A stretch of 64,000 bases of DNA from an uncultured Bacteroides sp. (GCF_959029255.1 NZ_CAUFUE010000016.1:48776-112775); one strand, 5' to 3'. Shown: positions 26,867-36,701, numbered from the stretch's first letter. Notes: generated from the sequence alone by a model not told the origin. Translations and numbers: made by a program.

Positions 26867-28744
26867 ATGAAAAATATATTTAGTAAATCAGTTTTATTGG
26901 GTGTCGTTGCTTTAGTAAGTACTTCCTGTAATGATTCATTTTTGGAACGTACTCCTACTAATGATTTGAACTCCCAGACTTTTTGGAATACTACAGCAGA
27001 CCTTCAGAGTTTTTGTAATGGTATTTACAATGCGGTTTCTGATAATGCTGGTACTGACAATTATAACTTTATTTTGGGCTTTACCAATAATGCTTATAAT
27101 GGAAAAACAAATAGTGTAATTCCCATTGAAGCAATGTCTGATAATTATGCTACGGTGGATGGTTCACAAACTTGGGCCTCTGCTATTGCTGCAGGGTTGG
27201 AAACCATTCCTTCCAATTATAATAGCCCTTTGTATGGTGGTTGGGTGTGGACTGCACTTCATCGTATCAATACTTTCATGGATAATTATGATAAGGTAAA
27301 AGTTGCCAGTACTGCTGAAGTTACACTTAAAAAAGGTTTTTTTGGTGAGGCATCTCTATTCCGTGCTTGGTTTTATCTTGATAAAGTACAAAAATATGGT
27401 GATGTACCTTTGATTACTCATGCTTTAACTACAGATTCCCCAGAATTGTATGTAGGTCGTACTCCAAGAAAGGATGTTATGACTCAAGTATTGATAGATA
27501 TTGATAATGCATGTAAGAATTTACCTGATGTATGGCCGGGAAATCTTCCTAATCGTGTTACAAAAGGAACAGCCTTGGCTTTGAAAGCACGTATTTGCTT
27601 ATATGAAGGAACATATCGGAAGTATCATAATCTTAGTGATAGAGCTGACTATGAGGGTTGGTTGGAAAAAGCTGTATCTGCAGCTGAGGAATGTATGACT
27701 CTAGGATACAAGATATATGATACTGGTAATCCTGATAAAGATTATGCTACTCTTTTCACTTCAGATGATTTAGAAGGTAATTCAGAAATGATTATGTACA
27801 GAAAATATGCGAAAGGTCTGTTAATGCATCGCCAATGTGGATATATTATTAACATTAGAGCAGGTGGAACGAAGGATTTTGCAGACGATTTTCTGTGTAA
27901 AGAGCCGGACGGAACAGCTTTGCCAACAGGTTTAAGTCAGACATTTGATGATAGTACACCGGAAAAGACATTTGCTAACCGTGACCCTCGTATGGCTCAA
28001 ACTTTCCTTAAACCGGGTAATCAAGCAAGTATTCTCAATACAAATATGGGAAGTAAAAGTTTTCCGCGTTTAGGTGATATGGGTAGTTGGCCAAGTGCTA
28101 CTGGTTATCATTTGATTAAGTATTATATTCTTGAACAAGACAAAAAAGGCTATGGTAATGAGACTCATGATGCCCCAATTATTCGTTATGCTGAAGTCTT
28201 ATTGAGCTTAGCTGAGGCTAAAGCTGAATTGGGAACATTGACCCAATCGGATTTGGATAAGACAATTAATATATTACGCGATCGTGTTGATATGCCCCAT
28301 ATGACTTTGAATCCACCACTGGATCCGAAATATGCAGATTTAGGTATATCTTCTGACCTTGTTGAGATTCGCCGTGAACGTCGTGTTGAGTTATCATTTG
28401 AAAATTTACGTTATCAGGATTTAATGCGTTGGGCACAAGGCGATAAACTAAAAGAACGTGTATTAGGTATCCGTTTTGAGGATTCTGATTATGACAATGA
28501 ACGTTATATTCAACGTGATGCAGAGGGTAAAATAACTGGTCGTGTATACAAACCGGGCGATGCTAATGCTGCAGCTCCAGTTTATACTTATGAGGTGAAT
28601 GGCAAGCATTATGTAGATGTATATGCTGGAACTAATTATGCGGCAGAAAAACGTGTATTTGATCCTGAAAAAGATTATTTACGTCCTATTCCTACTTCTG
28701 TTCGTTCTAAGAATCCAGAATTGGGTCAGAATCCGAAATGGTAA
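26867..28744 (+). CDS. SusD/RagB-family glycan-binding lipoprotein (PUL 1)
   Basis: The surface lipoprotein that caps the SusC transporter and binds the glycan. The start is the ATG at 26867 (MKNIFSKSVLLGV), 11 bp after the susC stop, giving 625 aa; a TTG at 26858 is less likely. The lipobox is STSC, followed by NDSFLERTPTND, a classic SusD start. Helical TPR-like repeats and the C-terminal signature LSLAEAKAEL ... EIRRERRVELSFENLRYQDLMRW are present. The message appears to end at the terminator at 28772-28799. The glycan is unknown. Confidence 0.96.
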   Translation: MKNIFSKSVLLGVVALVSTSCNDSFLERTPTNDLNSQTFWNTTADLQSFCNGIYNAVSDNAGTDNYNFILGFTNNAYNGKTNSVIPIEAMSDNYATVDGSQTWASAIAAGLETIPSNYNSPLYGGWVWTALHRINTFMDNYDKVKVASTAEVTLKKGFFGEASLFRAWFYLDKVQKYGDVPLITHALTTDSPELYVGRTPRKDVMTQVLIDIDNACKNLPDVWPGNLPNRVTKGTALALKARICLYEGTYRKYHNLSDRADYEGWLEKAVSAAEECMTLGYKIYDTGNPDKDYATLFTSDDLEGNSEMIMYRKYAKGLLMHRQCGYIINIRAGGTKDFADDFLCKEPDGTALPTGLSQTFDDSTPEKTFANRDPRMAQTFLKPGNQASILNTNMGSKSFPRLGDMGSWPSATGYHLIKYYILEQDKKGYGNETHDAPIIRYAEVLLSLAEAKAELGTLTQSDLDKTINILRDRVDMPHMTLNPPLDPKYADLGISSDLVEIRRERRVELSFENLRYQDLMRWAQGDKLKERVLGIRFEDSDYDNERYIQRDAEGKITGRVYKPGDANAAAPVYTYEVNGKHYVDVYAGTNYAAEKRVFDPEKDYLRPIPTSVRSKNPELGQNPKW

Positions 28745-28771
28745 TATAGAAAACACAAATTTATTTTTAAG

Positions 28772-28799
28772 GAGAGGGTGTTTTCATCCTCTCTTTTTT
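28772..28799 (+). terminator. Rho-independent terminator after PUL 1 susCD
   Basis: A 9-bp stem GAGAGGGTG/CATCCTCTC (one G-U pair) with a TTTT loop, followed directly by six T residues. It lies 27 bp after the susD stop. Confidence 0.85.
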
Positions 28800-28821
28800 A
28801 TAACTTTAAATAATTCATATT

Positions 28822-29079
28822 ATTAAAATCAAATTGTACTTATTAATTGCATTATTAGGGATAACCCTATATTCTTTCGAGAATGTTGTAGATAAATAAG
28901 ATACTGTTCCTTCTTCTGTTAATCAAATTACAGTCACTGTAATTGATACGGTAGGTGATGTAAATCTTGATGTGATAAAGCATGTAGCAGAATCTTATGG
29001 AACTGTATATATTAGAGTAAAGAGTAGAACAAATCATTATAATAAAATAATGAATAAAAGGATAACCGCAATATTCTAA
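28822..29079 (+). pseudogene. Broken gene for a small secreted protein
   Basis: A single reading frame of 85 codons that looks like a short secreted protein but has lost its start and is interrupted. It begins at ATT where ATG is expected, then reads a basic-hydrophobic signal-like stretch (KIKLYLLIALLGITLYSF). An in-frame TAA follows after 25 codons, then 59 more codons (DTVPSSVNQITVTVIDTVGD ...) to a final TAA. Codon use resembles the preceding susD gene. The second part has a faint resemblance to the start of archaemetzincin-type proteases, too weak to name. It lies between the susD terminator and the hairpin at 29099. Confidence 0.5.
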
Positions 29080-29098
29080 TTCAATCTAATCTCTTTAG

Positions 29099-29143
29099 CA
29101 TATAGAGGCTGCTCTATAAAAGAACGACCTCTATATGTTATTT
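29099..29143. terminator. Hairpin terminator at the 3' end of the hybrid regulator gene
   Basis: The arms CATATAGAGG (29099-29108) and CCTCTATATG (29128-29137) form a perfect 10-bp stem. TTATTTTG follows on the plus strand. It probably works in both directions, ending the decayed gene and the convergent regulator gene. Confidence 0.7.
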
Positions 29144-29158
29144 TGATTTAAGTTCTAT

Positions 29159-32100
29159 TTATTCTTCCTTCTTTTTCCTAACCCCCAACGGCGACACACC
29201 AAAGAACGCCTTAAAGCATTTACTGAAATAGCGTGGTGACGAGAAACCCAAGTAGGTAGATATCTCCGATACATTCATTTCCGGTTTGTTTTTTAGCATC
29301 ACCATTGCCTCATCCAGTTTCACCTTCAATATGAACTCATTGGGTGTCAGCCCTATCATTTGCTTGAATTGGAGATACAGTTTGCTACGGCCCATGCAAA
29401 GGGCAGAAGCTAGTGAAGTTACATCAAAGTCCGGTTTGTCGTAATTCTGTTTGACGATGGCAATGCTTTTGTCCAACAATTCTTTATCGTTGGCACTTAC
29501 CGCCGGGATGGATTCGGTAATCTGTGCGGCGGGTAATTTGGAATAATGCGTAATGATTTGCTGTTTATTGCGAATCAGATTGCTGCAACGCGCCAATAAA
29601 ATCTTCACGTTGAACGGTTTCGTCACATAATCGTCTGCACCGAACATATATCCCTCTACGATATATTCCACCGAATTTTGTGCGGTGAGCAGCACGATGG
29701 GGATGTGGGAGAACTCAACATTATTCTTTAATTTGTAGCACATCTCCTTGCCGGACATTTCCGGCATCATCACATCGCTGACTATAATATCAGGTTGTAT
29801 CTGTTCTACAGCAGCCAATCCTTCACGGCCATTTCGGGCTGTATGTACCTCATAGAAAGCACTGAACATATCATTGAGCATCTCAAGTAACTCCTCGTTG
29901 TCTTCTACCAGAAGAAGAACGGGTTTAGGAGCGCCTTCATCAACTTCGGGAGTCGTTTCCGGAACGAATGTTTCCACAGAAAGATCCGGGGCGATGCTTT
30001 CTACGCTTAACACATCAGTCTGCTGCTTATTGATAGCGAAATCTTCCTTATTGAAATGCTGGTTGCCTAAAAGTAATGACAATATAAAATTACTTCCCTC
30101 ATTAACCACACTCTTTATTTCAATTGTCCCATGATGCGCTTCCATGATACCTTTGGCTAACGCCAAACCTATTCCTGTGCCGAGACTGAATGCCGAAGAA
30201 GTGGAATCGGCCTGATAGAACCTGTCGAATATTTTGCTGATGGCTTCTTCGGGTATACCCGGACCGTTGTCGCTGACCGTGATAACAGCCTGAGTAGAGG
30301 TATGATGCAGACTGATGGTGATATTACCACCCTTCGGAGTATATTTAAAGGCATTAGACAGCAGGTTGAATATAACTTTTTGTAATTGTACCGGGTCGAA
30401 CCAGGCATCAAGTACATCTTCTGCGTGCTTAAAGCTGTAATTGATATTCTTTATTTGCGAGTACTCATAGAAGCTGCTGTAGATTTCGTGAGTGAAAGAG
30501 ACTAAATCACGTTCTTCAACTTTGAGTTTAAGATACCCCTGTTCCTGCTTACGGAAATCCAGCAGTTCCGTGATAAGATTACGCATGTGCCAGGCATTTT
30601 TATACACGCGCAGGATACGCTTGTAAACAGATGGTTCCAGTTTATTGATTTGCATGATTGCTTCCAACTGACCTATGATAAGGGTAAGCGGAGTACGGAA
30701 CTCGTGAGAGATATTCGTAAAGAAACGCAGTTTGCTTTGGTTCAACTCTTCAATACGTTCTTTCTCTTTCTTCTCACCTTCCAGGGAAGATTGCAGGCGT
30801 GTCTGCCGTAGTTTGAAGAGGAAGAAAGTATACAATACACCCATAAGCAACAAAGCATACAGGGTATAGGCGTATGGATTGGCGTAAAAAGGTGCGGCAA
30901 CATGGATATTTAGTGCTATTTCCCCGTCGGATGCGGAATCGGTATCCACTGGACGAACACGTAATGTATAGTTTCCGGGTGGAATATTGGTATAAGTGAT
31001 GGAGTTACTCGTTGTCTGGGTCCAATGGTTATCCAGATTTTCAAAATAATATTCAAATATATTATCACGTTCCAAAAGATAACTGAAAGTGCTGAATGTG
31101 ACAGTGATATTATTCTGGTCATGTTTCAGTTTGATATCCGAAGTTCTGGCAAGGGTCTGCTTCAAGATACCGGTAGCATCGTCAGGCCGAACCTCCTGAT
31201 TGAATATCAGCAGTTTTTCAAAACATAGTTTCCCTTCGTCGGGGGTAATGTACAGATATTGTTCCGGTAGGGAAGCCAGTCCGTTGGTGCCGCCTATGTA
31301 TATGGTGCCGTCTTTGGCAATATATAGCGTAGAGCCTTGACTGTAACTCTGCTGGAACAGATGATAAGTTTGCTCCACAGTCTCTGTCTCCGGGTTGAAT
31401 ACCGACAATCCTCTGTTCAGAAGCAATAATAGCTTGTGGTTGATGGGAGATTCCTGAATATAGTAACAGTAATTATTAGGAAGAGAATTATTCTGTGTAT
31501 TGTATACCTTGAACGAATGGCTTTGAGACTGATACTTGAACAGTCCCGATCCGATGGTACCGAAATATACTTCTCCACGGCTGTCCTCAAAGATGTGCAC
31601 CACTCTGAACTTTCCTATGGAAGAAGGGTTGTCGGCATTGGTTTGATAATGCTCTATCTTGCCGGTAGGTAAATCTATACGTGTCAGTCCTCCCATGGAA
31701 AGAGCCAGCCAAAGCCGTTCCTGGCTATCGATAAAGAATGTTTCGTAAGAATACTGTTTTTCTAATAGCTCCTTTATTTCAGGCCGGTCTGAAAAAGAAG
31801 AAAAGCTTTCGGTTTGCAAATCCATAAAAAACAAACCGCCCTGTGTCAATATGGCAAGTCCATCTTTATATTTCCGTATCTCGTTAACGATATTCCCCGC
31901 AATCTTCATACGGCTGGGCATATCCTGATTCAGGAGCTGAAACGTATTGCGGTTAATGTCGAAAATAGATAAGCCGCCCGTGTGTGTGCCGATATACAAT
32001 CGTTGGTTAGGCTGATGATAATAGATTGTTTTCAAATTATTGTTTCCCACGCTTTGCGGATTATTTTCCTGATGGGTATAGCGTGAAAAACTACCGGTAG

Positions 32101-33193
32101 AAGTATCCAGCTTGTTCAATCCACCTCCTTCGGTACATATCCATAAGTTACCGGAATCATCTTCTGTCATTTTGCCCACGAATGGGAAACTCAGGCAATC
32201 TTCATGTTCCAAAGAAGCGGTATAGAACTGTTTATTGGAGTGATACGGGGTAAAAACATTGACTCCACCATAATAAGTACCTACCCAGATATTATTGTGA
32301 ATATCCTCGTGAAGGGCATATACCGAGTTATGGCTGAGGCTGTTGGGGGAATAGTCTTGATGGACATAATGGTTCCATTCATTTTTGGCGAGGTTGTAGC
32401 AGTCCAGTCCCCTGAAAGTACCTATCCATATATTACCGCTGATATCTTCTGCGACACATCGAACCTGATTGTCCGACAATCCTTTATCTTTTGATTTATC
32501 AGTATAATAATGGATGTTTTCCTCCGTATCCATTCGATACAAACCATTCCAGGTGCCTACCCATATATTTCCTGAGCGGTCTTTGGTGATGCATCTTCCG
32601 CCCTTTTCGAAATGGATTATCGTTTTGGGCGATGATTTCTTTTCCCGGTCGAGACGAACCAGATGGCTGTGAGTGACTACCCATACATGTTTCCCATCTA
32701 CATAGACGGCTCTCCCTTCGCCTAAACTGTCCGGTAAAGATGCAAACAATTGTAAGGTTGGTTTTTCCGGTAGATAGGTATAGATATCATTGTTACAAAT
32801 CATCCACAGTGTACTGTCCTTGCAGAACAGGCCTTTTACATCATCTTTTCGCAGACAGGTAAACTGCTCTTTGTAGATGTCGAATATGACAAGGTCATTG
32901 CCGGAACGGATATAGATATGCCCCTTTTTATCACCGCATAATTCATTGATTTCGTTGTTCGTCAAGCCTTGTTTGTCTTGCGAGGGTTGATATATTTTTA
33001 TCTCTTTACCGTTATAACGGTTTAAACCTTCGGACGAACCAAACCACATGGCGCCGATTTCATCTTGGTAAATGGAATATATACAAGTTTGAGAAAGCCC
33101 GTCAGGTATTCCTAAATGCTTAAAATAGAAGTCTTTGGACTGTATTGTGATACTTATTGAAATAGAAAGTAGAAATATCAGCGCATTTTTCAT
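29159..33193 (-). CDS. Hybrid two-component system regulator (PUL 1)
   Basis: A single protein (1344 aa from Met 33193) that joins sensor, kinase, receiver and DNA-binding domain; such proteins turn on PULs when they bind a breakdown oligosaccharide in the periplasm. Domains in order: signal/TM start; two-bladed-propeller repeats of Reg_prop type (many WFGSSEGLNRYNG-, WVGTYYGGVNVF-like blades, about 25-690); a Y_Y_Y domain (about 690-765); TM helix (about 773-797); HisKA with His830 in NISHEFRTPLT; HATPase (DNGPGIPEEAISKIFDRFYQ, about 975); receiver with phospho-acceptor Asp1140 in VSDVMMPEMSG; AraC-type HTH at the C-terminus (GFSSPRYFSKCFKAFFGVSP). The -7 box at 33227 supports the chosen start. 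Confidence 0.95.
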   Translation of the reverse strand: MKNALIFLLSISISITIQSKDFYFKHLGIPDGLSQTCIYSIYQDEIGAMWFGSSEGLNRYNGKEIKIYQPSQDKQGLTNNEINELCGDKKGHIYIRSGNDLVIFDIYKEQFTCLRKDDVKGLFCKDSTLWMICNNDIYTYLPEKPTLQLFASLPDSLGEGRAVYVDGKHVWVVTHSHLVRLDREKKSSPKTIIHFEKGGRCITKDRSGNIWVGTWNGLYRMDTEENIHYYTDKSKDKGLSDNQVRCVAEDISGNIWIGTFRGLDCYNLAKNEWNHYVHQDYSPNSLSHNSVYALHEDIHNNIWVGTYYGGVNVFTPYHSNKQFYTASLEHEDCLSFPFVGKMTEDDSGNLWICTEGGGLNKLDTSTGSFSRYTHQENNPQSVGNNNLKTIYYHQPNQRLYIGTHTGGLSIFDINRNTFQLLNQDMPSRMKIAGNIVNEIRKYKDGLAILTQGGLFFMDLQTESFSSFSDRPEIKELLEKQYSYETFFIDSQERLWLALSMGGLTRIDLPTGKIEHYQTNADNPSSIGKFRVVHIFEDSRGEVYFGTIGSGLFKYQSQSHSFKVYNTQNNSLPNNYCYYIQESPINHKLLLLLNRGLSVFNPETETVEQTYHLFQQSYSQGSTLYIAKDGTIYIGGTNGLASLPEQYLYITPDEGKLCFEKLLIFNQEVRPDDATGILKQTLARTSDIKLKHDQNNITVTFSTFSYLLERDNIFEYYFENLDNHWTQTTSNSITYTNIPPGNYTLRVRPVDTDSASDGEIALNIHVAAPFYANPYAYTLYALLLMGVLYTFFLFKLRQTRLQSSLEGEKKEKERIEELNQSKLRFFTNISHEFRTPLTLIIGQLEAIMQINKLEPSVYKRILRVYKNAWHMRNLITELLDFRKQEQGYLKLKVEERDLVSFTHEIYSSFYEYSQIKNINYSFKHAEDVLDAWFDPVQLQKVIFNLLSNAFKYTPKGGNITISLHHTSTQAVITVSDNGPGIPEEAISKIFDRFYQADSTSSAFSLGTGIGLALAKGIMEAHHGTIEIKSVVNEGSNFILSLLLGNQHFNKEDFAINKQQTDVLSVESIAPDLSVETFVPETTPEVDEGAPKPVLLLVEDNEELLEMLNDMFSAFYEVHTARNGREGLAAVEQIQPDIIVSDVMMPEMSGKEMCYKLKNNVEFSHIPIVLLTAQNSVEYIVEGYMFGADDYVTKPFNVKILLARCSNLIRNKQQIITHYSKLPAAQITESIPAVSANDKELLDKSIAIVKQNYDKPDFDVTSLASALCMGRSKLYLQFKQMIGLTPNEFILKVKLDEAMVMLKNKPEMNVSEISTYLGFSSPRYFSKCFKAFFGVSPLGVRKKKEE

Positions 33194-33226
33194 ATCTACG
33201 GTATAATTTATGTGATTTTGACTTAG

Positions 33227-33234
33227 CAAATGTA
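33227..33234 (-). promoter_or_regulatory. Putative -7 box for the hybrid regulator
   Basis: TACATTTG on the minus strand, 33 bp upstream of the ATG at 33193. It overlaps the alternative upstream start at 33229, which would lie before the transcription start. Confidence 0.5.
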
Positions 33235-33277
33235 ATAAATTAAATAAATATTAGATTAATGTTTGGCTATAAAAATG

Positions 33278-33285
33278 TATATTTG
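33278..33285 (+). promoter_or_regulatory. Putative -7 box for the sulfatase
   Basis: TATATTTG, 37 bp upstream of the ATG at 33323. No -33 TTTG lies at the usual 19-21 bp. Confidence 0.5.
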
Positions 33286-33322
33286 CATACTCAACAAACA
33301 TGATTATTAAATAGATATCATT

Positions 33323-34864
33323 ATGAAAACACATCCTCTTTGGAGTACTTCGTTAATTACAATTGCCGGAACATTTGCTGCACATCAACAGGCGCTTGCA
33401 CAGCAGCCCAACATTATTCTTATTATTTCGGACCAGCATCGCGGTGATGCCATGAACTGTATGGGAAATCCTTCTGTGATAACCCCTAACATGGATGCCT
33501 TGGCTGCGGATGGTACATTGTTTATGAATGGTTATTCTTCTACGCCGAGCAGTACGCCCGCACGTTCGGGATTGCTCACGGGCTTGTCTCCGTGGCATCA
33601 TGGCATGTTGGGTTATGGAAGGGTAGGAAGTCATTATCGTTATGAAATGCCGCAGATGCTGCGTGACCTCGATTACTATACTTTCGGCATAGGCAAAATG
33701 CACTGGTTCCCCCAGAAAGCATTGCATGGTTTCCATGGTACGCTGGTAGATGAAAGCGGTAGAGTAGAGTCGGAAGACTTCATCAGTGACTACCGTTTAT
33801 GGTTCCAGATGCAGGCTCCGGGGGTGAATCCCGATTCAACCGGCATCGGTTGGAATGCTCATGGTGCAGGGGTGTATAAGTTACCGGAAGAGCTACATCC
33901 CACAGCTTGGACCGGGGAAACAGCTTGCGAAATGATTCGGAATTATAAAAAAGGTGCCGGGCAGCCGCTTTTCCTGAAAGTTTCTTTTGCCCGTCCGCAC
34001 AGCCCATACGACCCGCCGCAGCGTTTGGTGGATTTATATAAAGACAAGGATGTACCTGCTCCGTTCGTCGGAGAGTGGTGCAAAGATAAGGACTATGCCG
34101 TACCTCAAGATGTGGCTACTGCCAAGAAAGATGCCCCATTCGGGAATTTCGGTGAGGAATATGCCAAGAACTCCCGTCGTTATTATTATGCCAACGTGAC
34201 TTTTATCGATGAAGAAATAGGCAAAGTAATTCAAGCCCTGAAAGAGCAGGGGATGTATGATAACTCTTTGATTTGCTATATATCCGACCACGGTGATATG
34301 CTGGGCGACCACCATCATTGGCGCAAGACCTATCCATACGAAGGTTCGTCTCATGTTCCTTACATTGTGAAGTGGCCCTCTACATGCAATTTTGCCAAGG
34401 GAACCAAGATTGAAACACCGGTAGAACTGCGTGACTTGTTACCCACTTTCCTTGAAATGGCAGGAGGAACAGTACCTGCTGATATGGACGGACAGTCGCT
34501 ACTCAACCTGATGAATGGTAATATGGGGAAATGGCGAAAATATTTGGACTTGGAACACTCCACTTGTTACAGTGATGATAATTACTGGTGTGCACTGACA
34601 GACGGGAAACTCAAATACATCTGGCGTTTCCATACGGGCGAAGAAGAATTATTCGATTTGTCTAAAGACCCGCATGAACTGAAAGATTTGTCTAAAGACA
34701 AGAAGTACAAGTCTCAATTGCTACTTATGCGTGAAGCGATGGTGAAGCATCTGTCCGAAAGAGGTGAAGAATATGTAAAGGACGGCAAGCTTCAGGTGTT
34801 GAAACGTACCATCCTTTACAGTCCTTTGTTCCCAGACGAAAATCCGGTGGATACGGGTATTTAG
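33323..34864 (+). CDS. Secreted S1-family sulfatase, serine type
   Basis: Hydrolyses sulfate esters from a glycan, probably in the periplasm. The 513-aa protein has a signal peptide ending near QALA, followed by the metal-binding start NIILIISDQHRGD. The formylglycine motif is serine type: S-T-P-A-R at residues 77-81 in SSTPARSGLLTG. Maturation would need the anaerobic sulfatase-maturating enzyme (anSME), which is not in this window. Further family features are GIGKMHWFP and the metal site YISDHGDMLGDHHHWRKTYP. Its position beside the PUL 1 regulator suggests a sulfated substrate. The stop lies 1 bp from the end of the convergent queH. Confidence 0.93.
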   Translation: MKTHPLWSTSLITIAGTFAAHQQALAQQPNIILIISDQHRGDAMNCMGNPSVITPNMDALAADGTLFMNGYSSTPSSTPARSGLLTGLSPWHHGMLGYGRVGSHYRYEMPQMLRDLDYYTFGIGKMHWFPQKALHGFHGTLVDESGRVESEDFISDYRLWFQMQAPGVNPDSTGIGWNAHGAGVYKLPEELHPTAWTGETACEMIRNYKKGAGQPLFLKVSFARPHSPYDPPQRLVDLYKDKDVPAPFVGEWCKDKDYAVPQDVATAKKDAPFGNFGEEYAKNSRRYYYANVTFIDEEIGKVIQALKEQGMYDNSLICYISDHGDMLGDHHHWRKTYPYEGSSHVPYIVKWPSTCNFAKGTKIETPVELRDLLPTFLEMAGGTVPADMDGQSLLNLMNGNMGKWRKYLDLEHSTCYSDDNYWCALTDGKLKYIWRFHTGEEELFDLSKDPHELKDLSKDKKYKSQLLLMREAMVKHLSERGEEYVKDGKLQVLKRTILYSPLFPDENPVDTGI

Positions 34865-34865
34865 T

Positions 34866-35450
34866 TTATTTTTTATCTTGTTCCAGCCGTCGCATGCTGA
34901 ATTCGCATCCGCAATATTGCTGGTTATAAAAGTCATATTCTTTGAGGAGCTGGTTACGGCGGTCTTGTAGTCCGCCTTTCCGCCAGTTCTGTTCCCAAAA
35001 GATAGTGCCCGGATGCAGGGCGGCGGCACGCCGCCCTGCATCGTTTATTTGCTCCAGGCTCTTCCAGCGTGAAGAGGCGAGGGTTGTGGTAAAAACTGAA
35101 AATCCATGTTCGGCGGCATAACGGGCAGTTTCTGTCAAGCGCAAGGTAAAACATTTCAGGCATCGTCCACCGCGTTCCGGTTCATTTTCCAACCCTTCCA
35201 TAGTACGCAACCAGTACGCATAATCATAATCGGCATCGATGAAATCGAGGTTTTTGGAAGTTACAAAGCGGATAGCCTCGTTTTTCCGTATCTCATATTC
35301 TTCCTGCGGATAAATGTTGGGATTGCAATAAAATACAGTCGGGCGGATACCGTTTTCCAGCATGCATTCAATGATGGCCGATGAACATGGGGCGCAACAG
35401 CTATGCAGCAATACCCGCGTTTCGTTGTTAGGGGCTTGTATTTGTAACAT
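34866..35450 (-). CDS. queH: Epoxyqueuosine reductase QueH
   Basis: Carries out the last step of queuosine synthesis, reducing epoxyqueuosine in tRNA. QueH (former DUF208) is unrelated to QueG. At 194 aa it has family length. The cysteine pairs that bind iron-sulfur and an additional metal are present: HSCCAPCSS at the N-terminus, GGRCLKCFTLRL in the middle and YCGCEFS near the end. It is a housekeeping gene located between PUL genes; nothing links it to glycan use. The DUF5009-type gene upstream on the same strand is separated by 36 bp, so they may share a transcript. Confidence 0.93.
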   Translation of the reverse strand: MLQIQAPNNETRVLLHSCCAPCSSAIIECMLENGIRPTVFYCNPNIYPQEEYEIRKNEAIRFVTSKNLDFIDADYDYAYWLRTMEGLENEPERGGRCLKCFTLRLTETARYAAEHGFSVFTTTLASSRWKSLEQINDAGRRAAALHPGTIFWEQNWRKGGLQDRRNQLLKEYDFYNQQYCGCEFSMRRLEQDKK

Positions 35451-35486
35451 ATATCTTATGTTTTACTAATCGTTTTATTATTCCGT

Positions 35487-36671
35487 TTACACCTTCAATT
35501 TAATTTTACCTTTCACCAATAACCCTGTGAGTTGGACGATAATGAGTGAAAAGACTAGTGATTTAAGTAATCCTGGTATTCCGCTTCCTAAAACTTCAGG
35601 ATACCACCAGTTTAATATCTGTTGAACGGAATACCATACGTAGGGCAGAATATAACAGGTCAGCGTTGCCGTACCGGCAGGTTTGATAACATTGAACCAT
35701 TTTGTTTTGTTCCTGACGTCCGTCAACCAGTAGAAAAAGCCGAAAAGCGGGAAGAACATGGCAAGACAATAGAACAGCCACGAAGGAGTCGCCTGTATTT
35801 TTGAGATAATCCAATAAGGATGTGAGATGAGTGCAAGAATAAACATACCCACACCAAGGATGCAAACCATACTGATGAACCTGCCCGGGTGTTCACGATT
35901 GGCATAGCGTTGCATCAGGAGGGAAGTCAGTAGTCCAGACATTCCAAAAGCATGTAATGTCCAGTCACTGGGGATGAACGGTAATAGGACAATGCGGCTG
36001 CCATATTCCCACGGGATTAAGTCGGAATGGCTGACAACGGCAAGTGCCATTATTACAAACCAGGCAATGGCGTTATTTCGCAGGCTTTCCCGTGTAAACA
36101 GATAAATTCCCGCACACACGGCGTATGTCCAACCGATGAGTCCGAGGATGCCCCACCAACCTATTTGGAACGGTTTCCCATTAATGTCTTTATATATTAC
36201 AAGGAAAGCCAAAAGTAGTACTCCCGCTATTTTCATCCCGGTGAAAAAGGCCTTTTTGATGCCTTCCGACTTTGGGTAAACTCCCCATGTCAGGAAGAAT
36301 CCGATAACCATAAGTATCGTGAACCACGGATGCGAAAGTCCGCCTTCTATGCCGCCGCTGTTGAGTGAGAATAGCCCCATGGCAAGTAGCGCCACCGTAC
36401 GCCAAAATATGTGTGCAATGACCTGAAGCGTCGTATCTCCTTTTTTATATCGGTTTTGGATGGCAAACGATACCGACATACCCATACAGAATAGAAAGGC
36501 TGGGAAGATAGTGTCCGAAAATCCAAGCATATCCTCGTCCATTTTGGCGTGCATCAGCCAATGGGGAATATTTTTCAATCCGGGAATGTCATTGACAAAG
36601 AGCATAAGGAACATGGTGAGTGCGCGGAATACGTCAACCGCAGCTACTCGTTGAAGTGCTAAGCTTTTCAT
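35487..36671 (-). CDS. HGSNAT/DUF5009-like multi-pass membrane acyltransferase
   Basis: A 394-aa protein with about ten predicted transmembrane helices, starting with VAAVDVFRALTMFLMLFVND. This start is typical of DUF5009 and heparan-alpha-glucosaminide N-acetyltransferase-like (HGSNAT) proteins in Bacteroides. Human HGSNAT acetylates terminal glucosamine of heparan sulfate across a membrane; the bacterial proteins are largely uncharacterised. A role in acylating released or cell-envelope sugars is inference. It may share a transcript with queH. The neighbouring sulfatase and heparinase-like lyase make a link to amino-sugar glycans worth testing. A -7 box lies 31 bp upstream. Confidence 0.8.
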   Translation of the reverse strand: MKSLALQRVAAVDVFRALTMFLMLFVNDIPGLKNIPHWLMHAKMDEDMLGFSDTIFPAFLFCMGMSVSFAIQNRYKKGDTTLQVIAHIFWRTVALLAMGLFSLNSGGIEGGLSHPWFTILMVIGFFLTWGVYPKSEGIKKAFFTGMKIAGVLLLAFLVIYKDINGKPFQIGWWGILGLIGWTYAVCAGIYLFTRESLRNNAIAWFVIMALAVVSHSDLIPWEYGSRIVLLPFIPSDWTLHAFGMSGLLTSLLMQRYANREHPGRFISMVCILGVGMFILALISHPYWIISKIQATPSWLFYCLAMFFPLFGFFYWLTDVRNKTKWFNVIKPAGTATLTCYILPYVWYSVQQILNWWYPEVLGSGIPGLLKSLVFSLIIVQLTGLLVKGKIKLKV

Positions 36672-36701
36672 TACATACTAGTTTTTGGAGGATTGGAGTG
36701 G

